In this document: one piece after another, positions 22,261 through 33,000 of the stretch
How the letters are laid out: every line of letters starts with the position of its first letter
Numbering within the stretch: the first letter of the stretch is position 1
Assembly: GCF_004664715.2 (NCBI RefSeq)
Contig: NC_051074.1
Location: 21,802,058 to 21,866,057, forward strand
Length of the DNA stretch: 64,000 nt
Direction of reading: 5' to 3'
Origin: Peromyscus leucopus
Taxonomy: Eukaryota; Chordata; Mammalia; Rodentia; Cricetidae
Translations under genes and position numbers: made by a program
The notes under the pieces: generated by a model
Told to the model about the DNA's origin: nothing
Database searches by the model: none
The model's input: the letters and a program-made list of their open reading frames with translations, nothing else

Positions 22261-22984
22261 GAAGATAGGACATGGGGAAGGATAAGGAAGGAAATTAGGT
22301 TTTGCCAGCTGCATACATGATTTTTGACAGTGAAAATAATTGGGTGAATTTGACAGTCTATTTTAATTGAACCCACTAGATCTCAAATGTGACCGTTGCA
22401 GCCTGAACGAACAGGAACGAGATGTTGCAGCTGGAGGTCTTTGGTTGTGTATCGTTCTCCAGCTGCAGGCTGCGTGTGTCACCTCACTGGAGGACACGGG
22501 TGTCATGGTCACGGGTGTCACAGTTTCATGCCCTTTTCCACACTTGCTTCTATGTATCATTCTGTGTCTTGCTGCTCCTCCAAGGATTCTTACAGGGAGA
22601 CCATGAGCTGTCATTTACCATTCCACTCCAACTCCAGCTGTTCCTCATGCCTGATAGCCACAGGTAGCGCAGAGGGACTTTTCAGATGTCCCGAACCCAC
22701 AGTGTTCCTCAGTAAAAACCACATTCACAGCCCGGGTTAGCCCTCTTGTGGGGACGTGACAGCCAGCCCTAGCCTGGTGGCACTGTGTTATTGCCTGCTC
22801 CATCCCAGTCGGTTAGTGACACTCATGCCAGAGTGCCCAGATCTGTGTAATAATTTACACATAGCTCCCCTGTGATGGCTAAAGAAACTTAATATGGTAC
22901 CAGGCACTCCTTAAGGGCCGTTGGTTGACCTTTGCCCTGGAATGCTTGTGAGATCCTAGTGGCCTGCAGGTGAGATAAGAACGA

Positions 22985-23148
22985 GGTGGTGGCGGCGGCG
23001 GCAGCGGCGGCGGCGCACGCCTTTAATGCCAGCACTCGGGAGGCAGAGCCAGGTGGATCTCTGTGAGTTCGAGGCCAGCCTGGTCTACAGAGCGAGTTCG
23101 GGACAGGCACCAAAGCTACACAGAGAAACCCCGTCTGGAGAAACAATA
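22985..23148 (+). repeat. B1 SINE with GGC-expanded 5' head
   Basis: A B1 of the cricetid-like type ('gggacaggcaccaaagctacac'). Its usual 'ggtggtggcgcacgcc' head has expanded to an impure GGC/GGT trinucleotide run at 22986-23016. Confidence 0.9.
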
Positions 23149-24597
23149 AAGAATAGGCTTATGATGCTCCTGCTATGAGGTGTTTAACTGCTTGCTTTCT
23201 GCTCATGTAAACTTGCTTCTGCTTGTCACTGTGGGACTGGGGTGAAGTGGTGTTTTTATTATGTGCAGCAGGAAAGAGAAACCACTGAGGGGAGTTAGAC
23301 ACTTCTCTTGTAATGTCTACCTCCGATGTCCAGCTTTGTGCACCCTTCCTTCAGCCCGGCTCAGCACGGCATGCTGTGTGCCTCAAAGGCTGCCTTCCTT
23401 CAGTAAGAGTAAATTCATTCAGTCTAAGTTTGAAGCAAGTCTTTGGTCTTTCCCAGTGGATTTCAGCGCCACAGCACTCTCCACACAGGGGGATGCGGTT
23501 GTTTTTGAGTCTGTCTGTCTGCCTGGCTGGTCTGTTGTGATCGACACTTAGTAGCTAACTAGTCTGTACACACAAGATGACAGTGAACGGCTGCGTTCCC
23601 TGTCCTAGTTCTCCAGTGAACCTGCTACTTCCTTGTTCAGAGGATCTGTGTCTGTCCTACCCTCGGGGACATGTGCACGGACACTCACACTTTCAGTTGC
23701 AGGAATTGAGCTCAAGTGACAGAAAGAGCTTTCTATTTTTTTTCCCCTCTGGATGTTAAAGATGGGAGCCCTCAGGCTGAATTTAGGTCAGCGTGGCTAG
23801 CAAGCTTGCCTCAAGATCAGTGCAAGAGGTGAGGAGACATCTTTGAGAGATTCTGGACTCGGGGTTAGGTTCCTGGATGGTTGTGGAGCGGCTCTCTCCC
23901 TCTCAGTGACCTGATAAGTGCAAGGGCAGAATGAGGAGCCACACCGGCTTGGATGGTTGCTCAAGGTGGCTTTCAATCTGGGAAGCTGAGTGTCCTGGTC
24001 ACTGGAATAAGGAAAGAGGAGCCCGTGCCAAGAAAACGCTAAAGAGTGGAAGGATCAGAGCTGGATGAATCTCGGCCCAAGGAGGTAGGAGAGAGCCAGT
24101 AGTAGCATAGAAGCAGGAGCCCAGGAGACCAGCAGGAGGAGCCAAGAATAGATATTAGCTTGGTGAAGCTGTTGCTAGGATACAGTCGGGGTCATACCTA
24201 GATTTTTATTACTGGAACTAACAACTGAGAGCGGGGCCAGTGCTCAGTCTAAAGAATGGAAGGGATCGTAGTAAGAGAAGATAAAACGTTTTATACACAG
24301 TCCCACAACACTTGTAAAGCCTTCTGGTCCTTCCTGTCACACTAAACCCAAAGGCACTCACCTCCATTGCAATCGAGGGCTCCAGGATAGGGCTTAAGAG
24401 GAAATCTGGGGTTTGGTGCCAGGCCTAATGATTGTCTTCCTCTCTATCTTCTGGTGAGAGCCTGGGGTTGCCCCTAATTATAATGGCCTAGGGCCTCAGT
24501 ATCAATTCTGTACGGTACATCTCTTGCCAATCATATCAATGGCAGTTATAGTGTGATTGCCGCTTTAGTGGCACTAGGGGGCAGCACTAATTAAACC

Positions 24598-24671
24598 CAT
24601 ATGTATGTATGTGTATCTCTCTCTCTCTCTCTATCTATCTATATAGATATATATAGATATATAGATATATA
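24598..24671. repeat. Compound microsatellite (GTAT, CT, ATCT, TATAGA)
   Basis: Short runs of several simple motifs placed at the end of the antisense L1 fragment, where an A-rich tail would be expected. Confidence 0.85.
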
Positions 24672-25045
24672 CCTCTCTGGTCTTGTGGTTTGGAGATACT
24701 TTTTCCTGTGTTTGCACATTTTGGACCCCTTGGCTCTGGCCTGGGAGAGCAAAGCCTGGATGTCCCTCTTCCCAGAGGCATGAGCCACTGCAACATCTGT
24801 CTCAGGGACAGCTTCTGAGTCCCTCAGACAGCCATGTTTGTCCTTCTGGGTCTGGGTTACCTCACTCAGGATGATATTTGCTAGTTCCATCCGTTTGCCC
24901 GCAAATTTCATGCTGCCATTGTTTTTCTCTGCTGAGTAATACTCCATTGTGTGTATGTACCACATTTTCTTCATCCATTCCTCAGTTGACGGGCATCTAG
25001 GTTGTTTCCAGGTTCTGGCTATTACGAATAGTGCTGCTATGAACG
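24672..25045 (-). mobile_element. LINE-1 3' fragment (end of ORF2)
   Basis: On the minus strand a frame (24639-24974) begins MKKMWYIHTMEYYSAEKN, the conserved C-terminal region of L1 ORF2 protein. The upstream part to 25045 matches the adjoining L1 sequence ('cctagatgcccgtcaactgagg' type). It is severely 5'-truncated, antisense to Washc1 and dead. Confidence 0.85.
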
Positions 25046-25190
25046 TAGTTGACAGGCTGCACCTTTTACACTATAATTGCATTGTAGTTTAACCACAAGC
25101 AGTGTTGAAAGCATGCTTAATGGTTCCAGAGTGACAGTGGTCATCAGTGTCATTACAGCAGTCTTCTTGAAGCAAAAAAACCATAACTTT

Positions 25191-25345
25191 AGCCAGGCGG
25201 TGGTGGTCCATGCCATTAATCCCAGCACTTGGGAGGTAGAGGCAGGCAGATCTTTGAGTTCTAGGGCAGCCTGGTCTACAAAGTGAGTTCCAGGACAGCC
25301 AGAGCTGTTAGATAGAAAAAGCCTGTCTCGAAAAACCAAAACCAA
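25191..25345 (+). repeat. B1 SINE
   Basis: Contains 'agccaggcggtggtggtcc', 'ttaatcccagcacttgggagg' and an A-rich end with CAAAC repeats. Confidence 0.9.
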
Positions 25346-26155
25346 ACAAACACAAAATAGGAAAGTTTAACAAGACTCTAAATACCTATTGCCCTCTAAG
25401 GTTCAGTAACCCCGCCAGGTGCCCTCTTACACTTCCTCCTGCACAGTTCCAGACACTGATTTCCGAGAAACAAACCCATAAGAGCAGCTTTCATTCTTCA
25501 AGGGGCGTGAGGCAGCGTTTGTACCGCGTAGCACAACAAGCTTGCGCTGTTTCCTGATGGTATTCCTTTACGTCTTGGTCATATAATATGGGCCTGTCCC
25601 CCTCATGTGCTCCCCAAAGGGAAGGTCCCGACATCTTAATCTTTTTTCATTGTACCAGGCCATTCTGACTCCTTCAATGCATGCTCCTGTATATGGCAGA
25701 GGGGGAGCAAGCCAGTCTAACCTCTTAACAGAATCTGTTCCCCATTGGACAGGCCAGATCTTGCCATTCATCCAGTAAGCCACCAATCCTGGGCACTGTT
25801 CTATACTTACTAACTGAACTCTTGCCCTCAATGGCCTCAGGCTTTTGCTCTGGGCCCCCTGTTTCTCTAGATGGTGTGGGACCAGGTATGCCCTGGTAGT
25901 AAACCTTTAACTTCTCTATTCCTGGTGTAATGGGGGAGGGGCACAGTGGGGAGTCCTGTGTGGGGCGGAAGCAGAGTTATCATGCTACATGGTTCCACGG
26001 TGGTGGGGATTATTTTTCCAAAGAATTACTTTGTCTAAAGAGACTGCCATTGAATATAGTCTCGTCCTTTACCAAAGCTCCCACAAAGCTCACAAAGGAA
26101 GAGACGTAAGGAAGCTCCCATGACACATAATGAGAATCACTAACAGTGAAAGTAA

Positions 26156-26335
26156 GGGGCTGGAGAGATGGCTCAGGGCTTAAGAGCACTGGCTGCTCTT
26201 CCAGAGGTCCTGAGTTCAATTCCCAGCAACCACATGGTGGCTCACAACTACCCATAATGAGATCTAGCGCCCTCTTCTGGCATGTTGGCATACATGCAGA
26301 CAGAATACTGTATACATAATAAATTTTTTAAAAAA
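26156..26335 (+). repeat. B2 SINE
   Basis: Well-kept B2: 'ggctggagagatggctcagg', 'ttccagaggtcctgagttca', 'gccctcttctggc' and an AATAAA tail. Confidence 0.93.
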
Positions 26336-26734
26336 GTGAAAGTAAACGTGGTGGAGAGTTGTGATCCGCAGTGTTGGCATGCTGGACGTGGTCCACGCCA
26401 CCCAAGGGTCATGTGTCTGCGTTTTTAGTCTGGAGACAAATGAGCAGTAGCTTTGTGTGACCCCATCCATCCTCTGCTTCCCGTCTGTCTCTTTTGTGCT
26501 CTGCAGCTGTGGTTGTGATGTTCTGAGCTTGGGAGGTGGAGGTGAACTGATGTGTTAAGTACAGTGCTTAGCAGGGTACCCTGGGAGTAAGGTCACAGTC
26601 TGTCCCAGTTTTTCTCAACTCTAGTCTGCCAGTTAGGAATTCCCGCCATTGCCCTTAATCTTCTTATCTAGGCCTCTGCCTCCCATGATACTCACACACA
26701 GTAAAGCTGTGTAGAAATCAGCTCCTTTGTATGA

Positions 26735-26870
26735 CCCACCCCCCAGTAGTGTCTCATGTAGCCCAGGCTGGTCTTGAACTTCCTTTGTATCAGAAGATGG
26801 CCTTGAACAGCAGCTCCTGCCTCTACCTCCCACGTGCTAGGGTTACAGGAGTGTGACATGACCACCTTGT
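26735..26870 (-). repeat. B1/B4-type SINE remnant
   Basis: Reverse-oriented 'gtagcccaggctggtcttgaac' (part) and 'cccacgtgctagggttacagg', diverged. It ends about 70 bp before the first coding exon of Washc1. Confidence 0.6.
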
Positions 26871-26938
26871 CTTGTGGCTAGGAGGTAGACAGAGTGACCG
26901 TGGGACTATGTTCTTGATGTGTTCGTTCCTACCCACAG

Positions 26939-27092
26939 GCGTCATGACACCCGTGCAGACCCAGCACTCCTTGGCCGGTCAGCCTTACGAAGTGCCCCTC
27001 ATCCAGCCGGACCTGCGACGTGAGGAGGCCATCCAGCAGGTGGCAGACGCCCTGCAGCACCTACAGAACATCTCTGGAGACATCTTCAGCAG
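26939..27092 (+). CDS. Washc1: Washc1 coding exon 1
   Basis: Follows acceptor 'acccacag'. Five UTR bases precede the ATG at 26944, and the exon encodes about 50 residues from [12 protein letters not shown] to DIFS. The donor GTGGGA at 27093 is less than ideal but in the right phase (2). Confidence 0.95.
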
Positions 27093-30000
27093 GTGGGACC
27101 TGCTACCCGGCTGACCTGATAGAGGGCCACCCCTTTCCTCAGCAGCCTTCTCTGCAGCCCTAGGAACGCACCTTCTGCAGACCACCTCCTTAACGATCCA
27201 ACTAATTACCCCAGCGTGGGAAGGGTGTGAGGGAAAAAAGTCCAGCTTGGAAACCCTGGGAGTTCCTGAGGGCTCACCACTACTGACTGTCTAACGCAGC
27301 CCCTCAGTCTTCCTGTGGGGCCACTGTGTCCTTCCCGCCAGACCACGGGCTGCACTGACTCCTGCAGTCAGCCTGCACCGACTCAGTGTTGGGTGCTCAG
27401 AGTCCTGTGCCCCGAGCGTGCCGGTGTCCCCTTTCAACTCTGCATAAACTCTGGCCGGGATGACAGACCCGAGTGCTGTCATGTCTTCCATAACTCCAAC
27501 CATGACCTGAGGAGTGGGTCACTAGATGGTTTTGCCCTTGTCTGGACAAGAGGGTTGGCTACACAGATGCAGGTGGCTTGGCCATCCACTGTAGGTGGTC
27601 TCTTGATGTTATCAGTTAACACAGTAAAATTGAGATGGTGGACCTGCTGCTGGCATATGACAATAACAGCAGACCTCCCTGAGTAGATGGAATATACTCT
27701 AAAGTAACAGTAGCAATTATACTACAGTAAAGACAAGCCAGCGCATTTCGTTTATTAGCATCACTAAGTATATTATATTGTGCGTAATTGTACGTGCTCT
27801 GCTTTATGCTACTGGCCAGGCAAGAGGTTTGTTTTCACCGGCATATCCTCAAACCCAGGATTAATGTGCTGCATTATGGCAACATTCCCTTCAGTAAGTT
27901 AGGAGAGGAGAGGTTTTCTGCTCTGTTGTGATGTGATGGGCATACCTTCATGTCTGTGGTCCTTCATTGGCTGAAACATCATGGTGTGCCACATGAAAGT
28001 ACTTCGGTGAGTAGTTAACTACAGTTGTACTAAATATCTTTATTTAGCATTAGCCATCATTGATCTAGCTGCATTAATTCTTTTAACCCTGGGGATATTC
28101 TATGAGGAGGTCATGTTATCCTTCCTCCTTTTTTGGGGGAGGATGGGGGACAGGGATAGAGTGTCATTGACCCAGTCAGACCCTGAACTTGCTGTGTCCT
28201 GGAGGACGACCTTAAGCTTCTGATCCTCCTGCTTTCCACTTCCCGGTGCTGGGATTAGAGGTGTGCGTCATCGTCATTGTGCCTGGTTACCTCTCACAGA
28301 CAGGAAACTCAGTGGGGGGTGGGGGGTTTGGGGGGGAGTGTGCAGGATACTAAGTGGGTTAAGGCACTTGCTGCCAACCCTGATGATCAGAGTTTTATCC
28401 TTGGGACCCACATGGTAGAAGGGGAGAACTAACTGGTTTCCAAAGAGTGAAAGGGTGTCATCTGACTGCTGCACACACCCCACGGAACATGCTACTCCAT
28501 CCGCCATGCATGCATGCGCAGAATAATTTTTTTTTTTTTAATATTTGTTTGTTATTTAAGCAAAGAAACTCCATCAGGTGACACAGGCAGAGTTAAGCCC
28601 AGGAAGGGTGGCTACAGATGGTGGTGGGGGGGGGTTTCTGTCTCTGAGAGTGGAGTGGGGGTCTGTTGGTTAAAAGATTAGGGCAACTCCACGTAGTTAA
28701 AAGGGAGGTTTATTTTGTGGGGTAACTTAAAAGTGAAGGGATAGGTTACAGGGTCTGGGAAAGGTGCAGCGCAGTCCGGCCGTGTTCTCTGGAGAACTCT
28801 GCCCGGTCTACCTCCAGCGTCCAGGGTCCAGGAACCAAGAGAGTCGTCACATCCGGATCTCGGGTCTTCAGGGCCCTCTCTCGGCCCCACCTTGTAGGCG
28901 TGACAGTTACCGAAGCCTCAGTGGGGGTTGGAACTTCCAGGTCAAGGCTGGAATGGCTACCCACTATAGGGGTCTGTCTAGAGGGATCGGGAAGGGGGGT
29001 GTGAGAAGTAACATTTTATGGTAAAGCCTGAGAGGCAGACAGGCCAGGAGGATTGACAGTCCCTGAAGAGAAAGTGAGTGGCGGCCCTAAGGTGGGAAGG
29101 GCAAAGCTGGAGGGGGAGTAGGGTCTTCGCCGCTGTCTTGGCTGGTGTTGAATTTGTGTTTGTCAGTTTCCTAGTGATGAAATACCCGAGACTGTCAACT
29201 TAAGGGAGAACAGGTTCATCTGGGCTCATAGTTGGGACTTTCGTCTGGTCGTTGGCCACGCTGCTCATCAGTAGCACAGTGCTTCTCGGAGGCAGTGTGG
29301 GACAAGGGGGTGACTGAAGTCACGGAGTCCAGAAAGTAAAGAAGCAGGCAGAGGCTGGGATTCTTGTGTCCCCTTCAAGGGCACACGTATGTATGTAAGT
29401 TGACAGTCTCGGGTACCCCATCCACCTCCTACCATGTGCCTCTCTTCCAGCTAGGCACCAGGGGTCACAAAAGATGTAAGACGTGGTTTCCTCTAGAAGC
29501 TTAGGACTTAGAGTAAGAAAGCAGGGGAAGTGCTGTAGTTTTCAGGGATCTAGAGAAGAGAAAAATAATTTGACCATCAGAACTGTCCAAATGAGGTTCT
29601 GCTAAAAGTAAGTGATGAATAAATAGATCAGGCTTTTGCAACGAAGGGCTTGAATGATGCCATCGTGGCCCCCCTCCACACCCCTCCCCTCCCCGCTTGC
29701 ATCTTCTAGATTGTCTCTGTTCACAGACGGGGCTTGGTCATGTGGTGTCATGTCTGCCAGTGAGGGCAGAGCTCCCAAACTGAGACTCGGGTCCAGCAGG
29801 AAACAAGATTTTCCTGGTACCAGCATGTCCTGTAAATGTAGCACCAGCCCTTATGGCCTGCCTGGATTTGCCTCCACATTCAAGGGCTGCTAGCAAGGGG
29901 TTGTCACATACGGCTCAGCGTGGCCCCAGGCCACAGCATCCCTCTAGAGTCCTGGGTAAAATCCACCTGCAGCTTGGGACTGAAATGGCTTGTGTGAGTG

Positions 30001-33000
30001 ACACATTTCATAAAGAAAATGAATGTTGCTCCAATTAGGAGGGACGTCTCACCCACTCCATAGGGCCGGGCCGAGTTCAGGGGAAGGGAGAGGGTGTGTG
30101 GATCGGATTTCGGATCTGAGCAAAAAACGGCATCTGATAGAGTTGGAAATGGGGGTTCCGGGCTTAGCCAGACTGAATGCAGTCTGCAGAACGGTCTTTT
30201 GTAGGCTGCAGAGAAAGCGGTCCTGCCTGCCGTGTGGGGATAGTAGATGGGCTTGAGGTTGCAGGCATTTTGGCTTCTAACACATTGTCAACTCTTTTGT
30301 GTCAAAGAGGAAAAAGATGGCTGTAAACCTTGGGAACTTTGCCTACTGTTCTTCTGTGTCCTCAGTCACACTGTGGGAAGACTTCAGGCAGGAAGCTTGG
30401 CCGGAAGCAGGGCTCTGAGTGAACAGTTGAGACCTGTGAGTTGAGGTCCACTGGGGTTCTTGTAGTTGGACAGAACTTCATGATTTGTCCTGGAGATTCA
30501 CAGAACCATGTGAGGTTCCTAAACAGAAATAGTGGGGCAGAAGAGTTTGGGAAGGACAAAACGGGGAGTGGTTGGGCCCCAGGATCAGCCTGCACAGTTA
30601 AGGACGGAGGACAAGACCGGGCCAGGGCTGTAGCTCCAGCCTGGGGAGCAGAGAGGACTGGAGAAGAAGAAACATCATCTCCACGGGAGCAGGATAAAGA
30701 ATGGAGCAGTGACGGGGGTGGGGGGTGGGGTGGGGACAGGACAGGACACGGGACTGGGGCGGGAGGAGGAGTCAGTGAGGGGTGGGGTGGTGAGTTCATC
30801 CACTTGCCCCCTGCTGAGCAATCCACAACCCATGGGACTTTTTACACTTGGTCCTGTGGAGCGAGGATGAGCTCAGCACCTTCCCCCTTCTACATGGCCC
30901 ACCTCCTTGGGAACCGAGAACAGACAGACAGGTGAGTGGAAAGAGCCTAGCCACTCTGCCGGGCCCTGGCATCAGCTGACTGTGGGCAGTGCACAGGATG
31001 GTACTCCTCACAGGTTTCTCATCAGCGCTGAGAAGCAGGCCTTCCCTCCTGCCTGCCACAGCAGGAACTTGGCAGAGAGAAGGACTAGAACCTCTGGGGA
31101 TTTCTCTAACTGCTTCTACAGAGGGCCCCTCCCCTCGACCGTGGGGAACCCATGCTCTAAGATACTCACACAACAATGTAATGCCTCCTCCCACAGCTTA
31201 GATACTGTGGTCATTTGAAAGAAAAGCCCCCCCCCCCAAAGGGAGTGGCACTACTAGGAGGTGTGGCCTTGGAGTGGGTGTGGTCTTGTTGGAGGAAGTG
31301 TGTCACTGTGGAGGCGGGCTTTGAGGTCTGATCTATGCTCAAGGTACTGCCCAGTGTCACAGTCCTTCCTGTTGCCTTCTGGTCAAGATGCAGCCAGCAC
31401 CATGTCTGCCTGTGTGCCGCCATGCTCCCCGCCATGGATAATGGACTGAACCTCTGAAACCATAAGCTGCCACCCCAGTTGAACGTTTTCCTTTGTAAGA
31501 GCTGCCGTGGTCATGGCGTCTCTTCACAGCAATAGAAACCCTAACTGAGACAGATAGACTCAGAAGGAGCTGGGATTGATGTCCACGGGGTACTAGACAG
31601 AGTCTGCGAATATGTGGGTACCCTGACCAGCACTGGCCCAGCCATGTCCCCCAAAGCAGCAACCCCCTCAGTTCCTCCTCCTGCTCTCTTTCATCCTTCT
31701 TCCTGCCTCTTCCTTTCTTTCCTCTTGTTTCTCCCTCTCTCTTGGTTCCTTTCTTCCCCGTCCCCTGCGCCTCACTTCCTGCGTTCTTCTCTTCTCCCCA
31801 AGCGGCACCTGGCAACTACAGGGTTCCATGAGGAGACAATCAGCTTCTAAGTAATCGACAGGCTACTCAGAACTACCTGAGAGAGTAGAGGACATTCACC
31901 CAAGGCAGGAGTCCGGTGTCAGCATGCTGTAGGGACTTGCTAGGGTGTGGGGAGGTAGCAGTTCTCTTTGTGGGGAGATGGGAGAACAGATGGGCAGAGG
32001 ATCCATCAGTCCCTTGGTGGGTACATGGTCAATGACGCCCTGAAAAGGTGGGATCTGCCTGGCTTCATGGGGAACTGGGGGCTGGTTGTCTAGAGACTCT
32101 CCTGGCCATGTTTTCATTCTCCCGCAGAGCCTTGTTAATCGTGGTGTGCTCCAAGCCAGAGGCGTCATTGGAGATGGCGGTGCCTAAGTTACTTTTCCTG
32201 CTGCTCTGATAAAATATCCTGTCAGAGGCGACCTGTGGGTTTATTTTGACTGACAGTTTGAGCTGCAGTGCATCCTGGCTTCATAGGGCTAATGCTCAGA
32301 TCAGAGGCCTGCTCTGGAGAAGGGGTCACAAGCTGGTATTCTTGGTGGCTGGGGAGATGAAGAGCATTGAGAGAACACCATCCTGTTACACATGTGGTCA
32401 GAATCAGCGTCACAGGGAGATAGACCTACTGTGGTTCAGAGGTGTGGGGAAGTGTTTGCATAGTTTACACGCATTGAGTGGGAACCACATGGGTGCACCG
32501 TGAGCCCCTGGAGATGCGTCTGTGCCAGGCAGCCTGTAAGACTAAAGTATGGTAGGCAATAAAGAAGGCCTGGCCTTTAGTGTGCACAAGAGACACCAGG
32601 GATTGTGGGGAAGAGCAAGCAGGCTGGGCCTGGGAAGTGCCTGGGACAGGTTTTCAGTCTGGTCAGGGAAGCTCCCGTGAGGAAAGGCTTTAATGAACGC
32701 AAGGGCTTGGTCCCGTGAGTCTCACTCAGTATTCCGTTTGGTTCAGAGACCCAAGGCAACACTGGGTTTGGCATGTCAGGGCACATCAGGATATTTGGCA
32801 CGGTTGTGCCCACCCCTCACTCTGGAGAGCATGGCACAGGCTAGGGGTGGGGCTGAGCAAGTCTCGTAAGCCAACACTGGGACTTGGTATGTATTCTGTG
32901 AGCCACCCACAGTGTGTAGGGCAATTCCTCATCTGCTGGAGGTGAATCTAGGAGAGGCCATTGGCCTGGTTACACTTGCTTTCTTCTCTGCAGAGGCCAG

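Larger units (their letters stand above)
19900..26938 (+). other. Washc1: Washc1 intron 1
   Basis: About 7 kb from the inferred UTR exon to the first coding exon. It contains B3 fragments (about 21655-21800 and 22165-22260), a B1 with an expanded GGC head (22985-23148), a microsatellite (24598-24671), an antisense L1 3' fragment (24672-25045), a B1 (25191-25345), a B2 (26156-26335) and a B1/B4 remnant (26735-26870). The stretches 19980-21650, 23150-24597 and 25380-26155 show no recognised feature. Confidence 0.65.

Noticed and set aside
24639..24974. 111-codon minus-strand frame as a host gene
   Set aside because: It matches the C-terminal region of L1 ORF2 and is a truncated retroelement fragment.
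30362..30935. Overlapping frames of more than 150 codons on both strands in Washc1 intron 2
   Set aside because: Purine-rich, GC-rich intronic sequence with G-runs. The frames are complementary shadows, with no domains.
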